A DNA stretch of 64,000 nt from Fistularia commersonii (lineage: Eukaryota; Chordata; Actinopteri; Syngnathiformes; Fistulariidae), in the NCBI GenBank assembly GCA_037954325.1, contig JBBMNZ010000003.1:17844392-17908391 (forward strand), written 5' to 3'. The notes under the pieces were generated by a model, which searched no databases, was not told the origin of the DNA, and saw only the letters and a program-made list of their open reading frames with translations. The position numbers were made by a program, and so were the translations under genes. Shown in pieces: positions 23,046 through 53,583 of this stretch; the stretch's first letter is position 1; the number at the start of each line of letters is the position of its first letter.

Positions 23046-24470
23046 AGCTTTCTTTCTTTTTTTGTCCCTCTCACCGTCAATTTATTCAGTCCTGTTTTGA
23101 ACCATGTCCCAGCCTAACTCTTTGTTGAAGATTTAAATATATCCATGCTAAGTTGCCTCCATTCTTTGCATGTTGTTATAAAGCGGCTCTTTGAATCAAT
23201 TTCTGGTACATTATCCATTATTTTTTCATCAAATGCTACAGCAGTGGAAAAAGAAATACAATTTGTATGATTTATAAGTCACTAATCACAATGGTAATCA
23301 TAATTTATAAAAATCTGTTTATTATCGTCAAATATATTTGCAGCATTTAGGAGCTTATAGCTCACTGGTTAACAAAACAAAATAACATGCCTGCTTGTAT
23401 AATTGATACCATGTCATTGTAACTGAAAAGACACCCAAATGGTCTGTTCTAGATGTTAGGTTGGCCGAAAATCATTTTAGTGCCCTACATGATGGATAAT
23501 GTAACTTTAGAAAAAGTCCTGTTTTTTTCACTTGATGGAAAAACAGATAAGTCCACTGTCCAAAGGCTATAATGCGGTTATAAATGATAGTTTATATGAA
23601 AATATTTCTGTTAAAGAAACATGACCTGTTCTTTGTAATGTGAGTTTACCCATTCGTTCCTAAGAACAAAAAAAGCATTCATCTGGAACAGAATATCCTT
23701 AAAGACATTGTACAAGAGTTGGTTTGGCACTTATCACCAAATTAACTAACAAACCAAGAAATGGAGATATTCAAATGTCTGCCTCGGATTGTTTAAACAT
23801 GCTGGTGCTAAGTCTTTAGTTTTTGTTGTTTGTCGGAAGCCCTGTTTACCTGGCATACCAGCTGCTTAACCAAAATAGAGGATTCAAGTGGTTAAGAAAT
23901 CTTGGAGAGATTGAGGCTTGATTTTCCTTTTTTCCTTCCCCCTCTCCCTCTCCAAAACAAACACTCTTTCTCTTTTCAACTTGATAAGACAAATTGCACA
24001 GGTCCACTTACTATATTTACTATATGCTTTAGATTGATTAATAAGAGCAAATATTCTCATCAGACATAATTGGGACATCAGATCATCTAGCTCACTTAGG
24101 GCAAAACAACATTCCTGGTAACATGTCCAATTATTTTTGTTTTAGGGCAAAGTTTTGTTAGCATGTCTTGTCACTGCTGTTTCCCCAAACCTGGAACGTG
24201 AAATGTGTGAACCCCATCTTAATAAGTCTCTAACTTGATTGTTGTAAGATATTAAAACAGCAGAGGTCTTCTGTCTGCACTTTTCCTTCTATGTGATACA
24301 ATTTAACTCTGGAAGGAAGAAAAATATATTGTGAGTATATAACTGATGTCTGGTTTAACTATCAAATGATATATAGATATTTATGAATTTGTTTTTTCAT
24401 TCTGTACAAATTGATTTGTGAAATGTGTAATGTTAATGTGACTGAAAATAAAATTAAAAACTTAAATGAA
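23046..24470 (+). other. atp6v0d1: Probable atp6v0d1 3' untranslated region
   Basis: No competing gene lies between the stop codon and an AATAAA at 24,447-24,452 ('gaaaataaaattaaaaac'). A 3' UTR of about 1.4 kb would be usual for this gene. The stretch is AT-rich with no repeat that I recognise. The true cleavage site is unproved. From 24,470 to 25,600 there is no recognised feature apart from a T run near 24,915 and the foxr1 promoter, which must lie there. Confidence 0.5.
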
Positions 24471-25616
24471 CTGAGCCATCTCTGAACAAATTAGGTAAGT
24501 GTAGAATATGAATTTATAGAGACATGCTAAATTTCAGATGTAAAATATGATAGTATGCATGGCAGAGTCTTTAAACAATGTATGTAAGGAATTGCCTTGG
24601 TTCTTTCTTTGTAAAGTTTAGAATGTGGCACATTTTTGTTTTGCTTTTCTGAATTATTGATTATCTGTAACTGGAAAAAATGTCTCCATTGACATTTGCA
24701 TGCTGATATTATCATACCCCACTTAACTAAGTAGGCTACATGGCAACCTCTACTGCGGGCAAACCTAATCAGACATCCGTGTCTGCAGGGATCCATGCCA
24801 GGGATTGAAATTTCTTCACCATTAACACATGCAATAGAGTTTGCACTGGTTCAGAAAAGTATACATTTGCAAGTAATCGAAAAACTAACAATTTAACGTT
24901 GTTATAGCAACTACTTTTTTTTTTTTAAGACAGACTTTTGGTAATGAATGACTGCCTTGATTGGGAAAGTCAAATAACATGATACATCAGATAGTTTAGC
25001 AGGTGGTTTAGCAGGTAAAAGATAGTTTAGTAGGTAAAAGAATTGGGTGAATATGTCTTAATGGTACATTAACCATTTTTCACAAGACTTTTTTTATGTG
25101 ATTAATAAGATTACAAGTAACTCAGCCACTCCTAAAGATTCCTGATAACCATTAAACAATTGGAATGGCAAATCCCACCTTTATCTTTTACAGTTGTTTG
25201 AACTAACTTTTTTTTTCCATCAGTAGACTGTCTGATGTCACATCACATGAAACCAAATTACTGAATACAATTAAGTTACAACACTTCTAATTTTATATGT
25301 TTTGTGGACTTAATAGGTCTTTTGCACCTACAATATCCATAACATGATTGGATTACACAGGTGAGACTAATGGAGACCCTGATCTGTGTAGGTGCAGCAA
25401 TTTTATCAGTGGAATCAGTAACACTTGTGTCCCCTTTTGTGTTTGCCAGGAAAAGCAAGTTCAATTCCTTTACTCCAGTTCTGCAGATTTAAATTTTTCC
25501 TTAGAGAAAGGATAATATTGCTTGTATTTTCTTGTAGCTCGATTTAGCTTGTGTTGTTAACTATTCAGCTTGTGAGGCCATCAAGTTAGTAGTTCTGAAA
25601 GTTAGAATGCACAGCC

Positions 25617-28563
25617 ATGACTTTACTGCTTAAAACCAAAGCTGCAATCTGTGACTTGCACTGCTCTGTGGGCCTAACAGACTGGGACATGGACAAGGAG
25701 CTGAAACTGGCTACAACTACCGACCAGTTTTATCATGGTCAGTATTTTTCCTTCTATGGTTTGTTTATTCACTGCAAAGACTAGCTTTATGGTGCCATCA
25801 CAGACAACTGTTGACATGTCCCATGATAATGTAAGTAAAATGAAAACAGATGATTTGCATGTCAAACATTATGAACAGCAGATGTGTTACTTTTCACCGA
25901 CAGATGACAAACTGAATGATCAATATGTGGTCCAGAGGCCTTCAGCAAGAGCTTCAAGAAGAAAAGATGAATACATTTGGTATGATAAAATGTCAGGTGA
26001 GGGGAGGAAATTTTCTTTTCTGTGAAATTAAGGGAATCCTGTGTTGAGCCTGCATTCTCATGAAATATGTTATGGGTGTTTGTGTTTTTCCAATTAATGT
26101 AGCTTCCATTAACTTTTAGCATTAACCAAATTATAATTTGGCAAAAGTATTTCACTTAAGTTAGGAAAAAAAGTTCATCTGGTTTGAAAATGATCGTGTT
26201 GTGGCACCATCTGCTATGTCAGACATACTGAAGTCCCTTAATCTTAGATGAAGACAGAATATGTGAAATACAAAGTGAAATGCTCTTTCAGGAAATGCAC
26301 CATTTGAATTGCTATCTTTCTGTTTATCAGACACCTTTGTGAAACCAAACCTGTGGCTTCTGGTGAATCCAAACATTGCCAGCCCAATCTTATATGGAGG
26401 CATTGCAGCAGATCAACAAAATCTTGGTGAACTAGAGGAAATGCAGATACCTCCATTGGTGTCTGTTGAGGCACTACATCCACACCTAATAGAGTTCCAT
26501 GTGTTTGGTCCGCAGGAGGAACTGCTTCACCCCTCCTCTGTTGACAATAAGGTAATAACTGCAGCTGTCAACATGTATTGTTAAAGACCTGGCTGCTTGT
26601 ACCACAGTCAAGAGATGTCGTAATGCCATTAGACAAGGGTAGTTCATTCATGATTTGTAGAAGTAGAATTCACTTATTGATGAGTTTTTTATAGTGTCGT
26701 AAAGCAGAAAAGTTATAGGCATTTGCCTTCAGTTTACATATTTTTAGTAAATTATATATTATATTCTTACAAATTACATATATATCTAGTTCAATTTATA
26801 GATGTAAGGATACCACATTTATTTTCAACCAACTGCTCAAAGTGGATACAAACTCTCCGAGTGTAATAAATATCTTTATTTAAGAATAAGACCAAATAAT
26901 GATTTTTTTTATTTATTTTTTTTTGGTAGGTAGAGGGTGCAGAGTTTTCGAGCAAAATGGCACAGAGCAGACGTAAAGGAAGATCCACAAAACTTGGGGT
27001 AAGGATTAAAGTCTGGTCAAGTAATTATCTAACTTTTTAGTATATGTTTATCAATAGTGACCTCGCTGTCGCCTCTAAAGGAATCAAAGCAAATATTGGT
27101 CCAATGACTATTCTGATGTCTAGTCCAAATATCCCTTTTCTAGGACAGTAACACACTGAAACCTGGCTGCTGGCCTCGTCCCCCAGTGAATTATTGCATC
27201 CTGATTGCATTAGCCCTCAACAGCAGTCATACAGGAAGTCTTAAAGTTCAGCAAATTTACAACTTCACCAGGTAAGAATTAAATTTGTTTCAGTCAAGCA
27301 CGTACCATTTATGGTACCCATTAGTGGTAATTATTAACAAATAACTAGCTGAATGAATTGCATTTAGACAGTTTAGCAAGTGTGTGTGTTGCATTTTCCA
27401 CTTTTGTTCTGAGTTCACTACCTCTTGACAGGTTCAGTGCGAAAATTAATGAAAGTTTTCGTTTTAGCTTATAGTCCTATGTCCTTTCCTAGAGAGCACT
27501 TTCCATTCTTTCAGACAGCTCCTGATGGATGGAAAAACACCATCCGTCACAACCTGTGCTTCAACAATAGCTTCCGCAAAACTTGCAACCAAATGTGCAG
27601 AGACGGCAAGCGGAAGTCATGTTTTTGGCATCTGACTGCAGATGGCCAACGGCGACTGAAGGATGAAATCCGGATGTTGACAAGGGAAACATTAATCCAA
27701 CTGGAGCGCAGCATGTCCTGTCCAGGTGAATGTTTGTTAGTTTTAAAAAATGTATGAAAGCTGTCACTGCAGCAGTGGTTTCAGCAACTTGGTGTTCCAC
27801 ACCTGGCCATGCAAAACCTCATCTGAAAATACAGCAACACGAACTACATGGATGCTGTAAAACCAGATTTGAGAAACTTGACATTCAAGCTTCTTTGTCT
27901 CGGGACCTTCTTTAAATGCCTGAAATGACTGTACTTTTCTCAGTTCGCAATCGGTTAACCTTCAGAAATGTTTCATAAGTAGATTTATAAAGTTGCATGA
28001 CAATATTATACGTGTGACTTCCTCAATCACAATGGTAGTAATGGACAGAATTATTCCCTGAAATTAAAACCATAACCCATTGCCAAGAGGATTCTCAAAT
28101 GATTAATCAGCTGCTATGCAGGTACCACTTTTGTTCTAAAACAGCAGAGAATAGGTTTTGACTGTCAAATCTGATGGGAGCAAAATTAATAAAAACTTTC
28201 CACTAAATGTAATGTCTGCCTTTGCAAGTAGTCGTAACCTCCGAAACCATATGCACACCACAGATCATAACCTCAGTATTTAAGGATAAACTGTTCCTTT
28301 CATATGTCTTTACTGAGACAGACATTTAGGAAAGAGTTAGTATGAGTGAAAGAATACTTCGCTCCTTTTGTCTTTAGAAAACTGGATTTTTATTTTTGTC
28401 TAATGTTTTGGTCCTGCTCTTCCTGCATCATATCAGTTTGTGCTTTGGAATTCAAGAATTTTCAGATTTATCCAGAATTACCAGCTTTCAGTGTGTTATG
28501 ATGCACTTAATGATTTCTGTTCCTTTTGTTTCAGATCTAATTGGACGTTTACTAGCGCTTTGA
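25617..28563 (+). CDS. foxr1: Forkhead box protein R1
   Basis: This is a nuclear DNA-binding transcription factor of the FOXR class. Seven coding exons: 25617-25737, 25904-25996, 26331-26551, 26930-26998, 27144-27271, 27493-27725 and 28535-28563, giving 297 residues. All junctions are GT/AG and in phase. The N-terminal motif NLWLLVNPNI at 78-87 matches the FOXR-specific 'NLW..VNPNI' motif of mammalian FOXR1/R2. A basic stretch, QSRRKGRSTK, lies in exon 4. The forkhead domain runs from about 178 to 275: it opens WPRPPVNYCILIALAL, has QQIYNFTREHFPFF, and holds recognition helix 3 NTIRHNLCFNNSF at 226-238. The domain is split by an intron after the ..NFT(R) codon. The very short last exon encodes DLIGRLLAL, like the short 'DVMPFLFDL' tail of the human protein. 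Fish foxr1 is known as a maternally expressed egg-quality gene; expression here is not shown by sequence. AATAAA signals lie at 28,721 and 28,964. Confidence 0.92.
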
Positions 28564-28569
28564 GCAGAG

Positions 28570-31500
28570 TCAAATGATGTTTGTGGTAATTACAGTATTG
28601 TCTGTTTCCATTCTTAAAATGCTCTGAATTTTTTTGGAGTATTTGAGAACTGATGAAAAGAACCTTGATTTGTCACTTGAACTTCAGTAACTGTGAAACC
28701 CTGACATCAGTGGTTACTTTAATAAACAAAAAGATATACGTAAATGTTTGTACTTTTTCAATCGGGATTATTTTTTATAACAGTATGAAGTTGCCATTCA
28801 AAACTTTCGAGTCTTTTCTCAAATTATTTCTTTCAAAATCTTGTACGCATCCTTTTCAGAATGTGTACAAAAAAGGGAAATGCCCAAAAAATGCTTGAGT
28901 TCCATGACTAAGTGATATAGAACTATTATATAATGCACATTGTTGGTAGAGCAGGTTTTTATGAATAAACTTTCATGACGACTCCTCAGGATCCAGACCA
29001 AGCTCTGTAGAGTGGAAGATTATCTAGAAATCCTCAAATGTTCATCCTGTGAAGGTGCAAATATTTACTGCAGATAAGAGACTCTGCTTTTTTTTTTTTT
29101 GGTTCTAATCGCAAATGTCTACTTTAACTTTTTTTGCTTTATGACTATATTGCCCGTGTAACAAAAATTAGTCAAAACAGTAACCCCCCCCAAAAAAAAC
29201 AGATTTGTAAAGTGTCAAATACAATAGGTGGTGGGGACTGCTGTCTTTTTCAAAAGATTTGACGGGATCCGCAACAAAATAGTGACACCCCCCCGCCCCC
29301 CCCCATTAACAATATGTAAAAATCATAGTGGTTCGGTCATTCCTTTCTACCACTGCAGAGTGATTCATTGCAGGTAACAAACTGCAGCCGTCTATTTGAA
29401 GAACTCTGGCTAACTGTGCTCTTCACCCTGGAAAAAGACTTCTGAATCTTTGAATATGAAGGGGTAGGGGTGCAAACAGCAAATACAATTAGAAATTGCT
29501 AGATAACACTGCTAAGACACTTTTCTATACGAACGTCAATGATTACACAATCTGAAAAATAGATTGCTGATAAATAGTTTCGGCATGAAACTAAACACTA
29601 TAAACTTTTGTAGTAATGCTGCCCTCATTTGGTTAGTAAAATGATGCACTAGTTGTAGGAAAAATTATTTGTCCCCATGTCACAAGATAAACAGCCTTTT
29701 AAATATCAAATTAATTACTATGTTGCGTGCAACAACTGTCCAGTATACGACATAACCAATCTGTGACTTTGCAAAATGATGGTAAGTTACCAAAAATTCA
29801 AGTTTCAAGAGAAATTTGGTGAAATGACACAATTGTAATTCATCTCTACGCCTTCAAAACTCTTAATAGACTTTAAGCTCATTCATGTTGAACCTTTGTC
29901 TGCAGATGGTAGCTGGAAATAGACGGTCGGCCTTCCATAAGGAGATATATGGTCTGAAAGTGGAGATGGGGGGGGGGGGGGAATGCCTGATAGCCAAATG
30001 ATTGCCTCCTAAAGTTGCTCTACAAGGCTTCCATTCCTCTGCTTCACAGACAACCTTGTCTTAAAGGAAAGCAAAACTTGGGAGGTGTCACTGGAACATC
30101 GAAGATATACAAAACAAAACCAGTCAGACTTTATTAGTGTGCTGGCAAGAGAGGATAACAGATCCTGAACGGATCATCCGAAACGTGTGGCATACACCTT
30201 ATCCCTTTGTTGAAAGTATATAGTATGTGTTGCTGTGGTGGGTTGTTGCTGCTTTCCTTGTTGGTTTCCCTGCTGGCTGTAAAACAGATTGCCCCTCGCT
30301 GGGACAATAAAGTTTAACTTTAAGACATAAAAGACCACTGACATGGTATGTACAAAGGTTGAACATTTAAGATGTGCTGTTACAACAAGTAGAATAAGAA
30401 AGCATCGGCGGGTCAATAGCTGTATTTGAGGACCTGTATTATGATGTACTTCCATAAAATACAACTATACAGAGATTTCTTTTTGGCTTCAAAATTACTG
30501 GAAATTAACAAAGTACACAAGTTGGAAACTGCTTGTTTTAGTTGCAATTCCAATTCACCTCTGAGGGGCTTATTGCAAATGATAGAAATAGAAACCATAA
30601 TGGTCACAGCCACAAAAAGTGAAAACCAACAAGGTTTTGTTGATTCTTAATGTTGCTATCGACTGGATGAGCCATCTCACTATAATCTCCAGTCATTAGG
30701 CCAAAGGGAAGAAAATAGGTTTTCTGTTGACGAAACCCTTTTTCATCATTTGTCAAAAATGAGATGTGTCTGTGATCAAAAATAAAACTCACAGCATAAC
30801 TGTTTAGGTAATTTGTAAATGCATTTGAATTAAAAATTGAAGTATGGCATTACAGATTCTCATGATCGTGTGATTTCACAAATCCAAGTAATTGACACTA
30901 GCTGTATTTTCTGAATAAGTGTGGAATCAAATGTCAAAACCCCACTGAAAAAATACTGCAATGTTATGTTTTTTTTAACTTTGTATTAATCCAGAAGGGG
31001 GAGACTGAAGTCTGCGTTATATTTTAGTGTAGTTGCTGTTTGATGCACCCAAAGTATAGGACGAGCGGCGGGTGATGGATGGATGTTTGACTCATGGTCT
31101 TTCAGTTAAGAATAGTTCATACAGGCATATATAATATTCTCATTGCAGAGTCAATATTTAAATTGAAAAGTCTGGAAAGTTACTCTCTGAAAGCAAGACC
31201 GAGTTGTTTTGTTCTTTGACACAGACCAATAACAGAACACTGCGCACCAAATAATGCATATCCACTGCATGAGGTTGTTGATTGCCACGATAGGCAAATA
31301 TTAAATTAAACTTTTGATGAGCAGCACTGACAAATGTAAAGTCGGCCATATGTGGAGCTTTGTACATTATCTAGCTTATGGCTCTCTATCAACAAAATAA
31401 GGTGAAACTATGGGTCAGTTCAGGCAACAGCATTTAATCTCAAGTCAACCCCTGCATTCAAGTACAAAAATAAAGCAAGGGTGGAACAGATCTTCAAGCA

Positions 31501-32600
31501 GATGTGGGCATTTTTGAGCCAAACATTTATGGCTATCTGGGGAACATCTCCAGCTCTCTGCATAGAGGAGAAATTTTCTCAACCTTTGTTCTATCGACTT
31601 GTGGGTGTCTGAACTGTAAATCAATCAAAAACTAAAGATAAACATTGTATGCATCTGTGGAAACACTTTATCAAAATCAGAATTTGATAGTTTTATTTTA
31701 GTACTTAATATTTAACAATTTAAGTAGCTGCTTTATAAAAAACCTTTCTCACTACTGAACTGGTAATTCTACTACAGACTATACCTTCAAATCATTCTAT
31801 ATCATTTTACTGTGTTGTCCTCTGGTATGCAGTGTACTCTTGGTGTTGTGCAGAAACTATAGGTGTCCAGTAAGATACAGGGATATCTGTATTAAGACTG
31901 TTATTTTAAAACATAACACTGAGAAATGGACTGAAGATACGCTTTCCTTTGCAGAACCCTCTAGAGGGTGGAAGATAGTGTCTGTTCACCCATAAATAGG
32001 AGCTTGTAAATGTGTTGCTGGCTGAAAGCAAACAAGATAATTTGCCCGCATCAACTTAAATCATATCTGACAATCCAATAGCCCATGACAAACCATGTCA
32101 GCATATCACCACTTTGTTTTGTCTGTCAAACAACAGCTTAAAATATATCTTTCAGAATATTCCACAGGATATGTTAAGCCATGTGTGACCGGAAAAATGA
32201 AATGTTGTGTGTCCCTTTAGCTTTCGTAGCTTTCACCTTATGATAAATGGCTCGAGCATCCCAAGTTTCCACAAAGACACATAATATTTGGTTCTTTTGA
32301 CATTCTTAATTTATATTAAATCCCAAATAAACTGCAAAATTAACAAAGGGTTAGCCATTCTCTTTTATAACCATCTGACATTGATTATCTCCTTACGAGG
32401 CATTATCAAATGATCTCACCCTTTAACTCTTCCTTTGCAAATCTTATAAATGCCCAAGAATACTCATCATGACATGAACATTCTCATCAAGCTATGTATG
32501 AATTCTGACAATTATAGCACCTGAACTTTGTTGGATTAGCTGATGAATGCTCCTGCTTTACGTCACTCATTATGAATGCATTCCCTCATCTGTCTTTTTC
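28570..32600. other. Intergenic, no gene recognised
   Basis: Contents are foxr1 3' UTR sequence to about 28,980, homopolymer runs (T near 29,090, C near 29,290, G near 29,971), a SINE/LINE-like tail 'cgctgggacaataaagttta' near 30,297, and a short 'gatggatggatg' tail near 31,074. No open frame has splice support or a known domain. Confidence 0.55.
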
Positions 32601-32612
32601 TGTTTGCCACAG

Positions 32613-32719
32613 GCTGCTTTTCTTTGGTAATGTCATTTTTATGGCACAGCTGGCAACATTTACTACAGAGAGGGAGGTTTATGGATATAAGGCCCAAAAC
32701 AGAGAACCTATTTGCAAAC
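32613..32719 (+). other. Orphan exon-like segment
   Basis: A good acceptor ('tctttttctgtttgccacag') ends at 32,612 and a strong donor (GTAAGT) begins at 32,720, enclosing 107 bases with one open frame. I recognise no protein in it and found no partner exons. It may be an exon of an unidentified transcript or a chance pairing of splice-like signals. A perfect hairpin follows at 32,752-32,784. Confidence 0.2.
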
Positions 32720-32751
32720 GTAAGTCCTCAACCTAAACCATACACAACCTC

Positions 32752-32784
32752 AACCATACACTAAACTGTGTTTAGTGTATGGTT
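32752..32784. repeat. Perfect 15-bp hairpin
   Basis: The arms AACCATACACTAAAC (32,752-32,766) and GTTTAGTGTATGGTT (32,770-32,784) are exact reverse complements separated by TGT. No T run follows and no target-site duplication is obvious, so it is neither a bacterial-style terminator nor a clear transposon. Confidence 0.85.
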
Positions 32785-34649
32785 TCCTGCAGGCTACAGG
32801 AAGTGAGCAAATACCTCGATTCATGCAAAACGATGACTTAATAATGACCCTTTGACTTAATTTTGTTTTGAAACATGAAAACAAATTTGCATACATATGA
32901 CTGTGAAGGGTTTGTGAACTCAGTCTTCACAGTACAATAACTTTGGATGTCGTAGTACATTTTGAGACAGGCCTGTGAGAAAGAGACGAATAAATTCAAA
33001 GACAAGAATCCTCTGAAAAACAAAGGAAGCTAATGAATTTCATCAAAACCTTTTACCTTCAGAAATTCAAAATTTTACTTTTGCTGTATCAGGGATGATT
33101 TGGTGTCTAGAGTATTATTTGCCAAATCATTTAAACTATGCAGGTGGTTTACTGAATGGCATTACAATGTCTGTTTCTGTTGCATCTGTACAATCATCAA
33201 AACAAAAACAGAGATGTCCACTTTGAAATTAGATCTGAAAAAAAAAATCTTTGGAGAATATTACAGTCTTAAAATCAAAATAAGCATCAATTACTGGTAT
33301 TTTTGCTGGTGTTTTTGTTCAAATCATAATCTGTATTTTAGGGGTTTGGCTTAATGGGTTTCAGAGACAACCTGTTTTTGTACTGACGTCTGGTACCAGT
33401 CTGTAGTCAGTTACATCATTAACAACTTATAAAATGCAAACCTGGAAAATAACGATGTATAATCACATGATTTAGATAGCCCCTTTTAGAATATTCTTTA
33501 TATCTCTATTTAAAAAAAGGTGATAATAGTTTGTGCGTGTGTTACATCATAGGATGCAATGAAAGTTCTAAAATATGTTACCAATTTAGATAAAGAATAC
33601 ACATCCAACAGTTCACAAAATGCCTTCTCAACAAAATCATATGTTAAATGGATGATACTAGAAAATTCTCATGTACTGGTGAAATGCTTGAGACTATGCT
33701 GAAATGTGTGGTAGGGGCGGCCCACAGTTCAGGCTGGGCTGCTTGAACAGTCACACTGTTGAGAAGTGTGGGAATGTTGCCGTGGCAACAATTTAGTGGA
33801 CTGCTTGTGAGTGTTCCACGGTCCCGTGGGATTTAGAGGGGTGGAAGAGCAGAGTGTGCAAGTGTACGTGAGTGTAAATCCATGTGGGCTAGAAATTTCT
33901 GGGTGACATAATGCACATCTGTGTGTGTTGGTCCAATAGTTAGTTTCACAAGAGGACATTTTTCCACTTTGACTTTTTGCAGGGAGCAGTCTTTAGTATA
34001 ATAACAAAAAAATGATAAGCACAGATCAATCTGCCATGAAGTACTAATTTCATCTTTATGACGGGATTCAAATCAACCACTTGCCCCTGTTCATAGCTAT
34101 TATTTTTTTTTCCCATAACTAGGCAAAAGGTAATCATCCTCTACTACAAGATCTTTGGCTGCTTCTAAAGGTTTGAATCAAAACTAAGAGTCCGATGAAA
34201 GTTTGAGACTTAGCCAGTGTTGTGTTTCCAACCTGAAACTTACCCAGTTTAATGGTGAGATGTAAAGCTGGATCTTTAATAAGAGGGAAATTTTGTGCAG
34301 ATGACTGGGTTTGGTCGCTTGAGAGTGACAGAGTGGGATATCTGAAGGGGACAGCTTGCAGAGCACATAAAGAAGCATTTTTAAGGAGGATTTTCTTGGA
34401 GCTGGAAGTGGAGAATATAGAAGTCTAGACCTGAAATACACCTAGTGGTGCAACCTGGACACATCTTCAGTGACTCTACAGAGATCGCTGGGTGTTTCGG
34501 GTCTGAGTCATACACCCTCACTCGGGCGACCCAGCCGGGGTTGGTGATACTTGGCAAGTTAACCAAATTGGTGTGAAGTAGAAGGGCTGCAGCTGTTAAC
34601 TGCTACAGATTCACTGAAAGAACTGTTTGCATTATCTTTAATAGGGAGG

Positions 34650-35020
34650 TCTTGAGATATGGTGCAAGAAGCCATGGAGAACGAAGGAGGAACACAGGCA
34701 GGAGAACACTGAGAGAACATAAAGAGAGAACCCACTGAGGAGAACATGGAGTGAATCTAGGTGGAAAAACATGGAGAAAAAACTTTAGCAGAACAGAAAA
34801 AACCCATGCAGGAGGACACGGAGAAAACAAGAAGTGAGGGGGATCCTGGGAAAGGAGAAAATGGAGACAACACAGGCAGAAGAATGTGGAGAGAACCTCG
34901 GCAGGAGAGCACAGAGAACTCACAGAGAAAACAGGGGCAGGAAGACATGGATAGAACAGGCAGAAGAACATGGACAGAAAACGGAGAACCCAAACAGGAG
35001 AACGGAGAAAGCCCAAGTAG
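34650..35020. repeat. Purine-rich degenerate minisatellite
   Basis: The plus strand is strongly purine-biased and repeats diverged units based on 'ggaggaacac', 'caggagaacac', 'gagagaac' and 'acatggag', spaced roughly 20-35 bases apart. The long open frames on both strands here follow from the repeat composition (few stops) and show no domain. It lies 0.7-1 kb upstream of the lsp1 first exon. Confidence 0.55.
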
Positions 35021-35686
35021 GGGTCCATCTCCTGACTTCAACCCACTGAGGGAGCTTTGCTCTTGTGCTGGCTTTTTTTTTTCCTCGAGACAAGTCCTCC
35101 AGGGCTGGCCCTCTTGCGCTCTAGTTTTTCTGGCGCGTATAGGTGCTGTGCTGCAATTTTTATTTGTTTTTGAATTAATTGAATTTGGGCTAGTGGGTCT
35201 TTTTGGTCATTCTGGAATGTAACCCAGGCAACATTCCCTGTTTGTGCATGTGACTGAGGCCAAACATGGATAAACTCATATAAATGTACAAAGGGGAAAA
35301 AATGATACAGACTGTAAAATCAGGAGGACAATTAGAATACACAGTTATACTGTGTATGGTCAGCACAGGACTTGGTTGGTATTGGGTATTTTTGATGTAT
35401 GAATTCTGCTACTAATAGACTCATCTCTACCACATTGCTCTATTACTAATGATATCATCTTACGTTTTCTCTTGGGACATCCACATGATCCCTGTAAGCA
35501 TGAGAGAGGCGGGGTGAAAGTGTTTCAATGGAAATCCACAAGGTAGAGGTGCAGCTAAACAGAAAGAGAGGGACTATCATGAGCTTCAGTAACAGCAGCA
35601 GAAGTGCCGGACAGCAGTTGTAGCAACTTTTTAAAGACACAGACGGGAATACAATTGAGACACAACTGGTGGCAACTCCGCTCGCC

Positions 35687-53583
<17,897 letters not shown>

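Noticed and set aside
27425..27492. Upstream extension of the foxr1 forkhead exon (MTGSVRKLMKVF...)
   Set aside because: This part of the open frame lies in the intron; the acceptor at 27,491-27,492 joins in phase to the preceding exon to complete the forkhead motif.
32752..32784. Hairpin as a microRNA precursor or terminator
   Set aside because: Arms of 15 bp with a 3-base loop are too short for a microRNA precursor, and there is no trailing T run.
34603..35222. Long open frames on both strands (141 and 153 codons)
   Set aside because: They arise from purine/pyrimidine-skewed repeats with few stop codons; no domain and no splice context.
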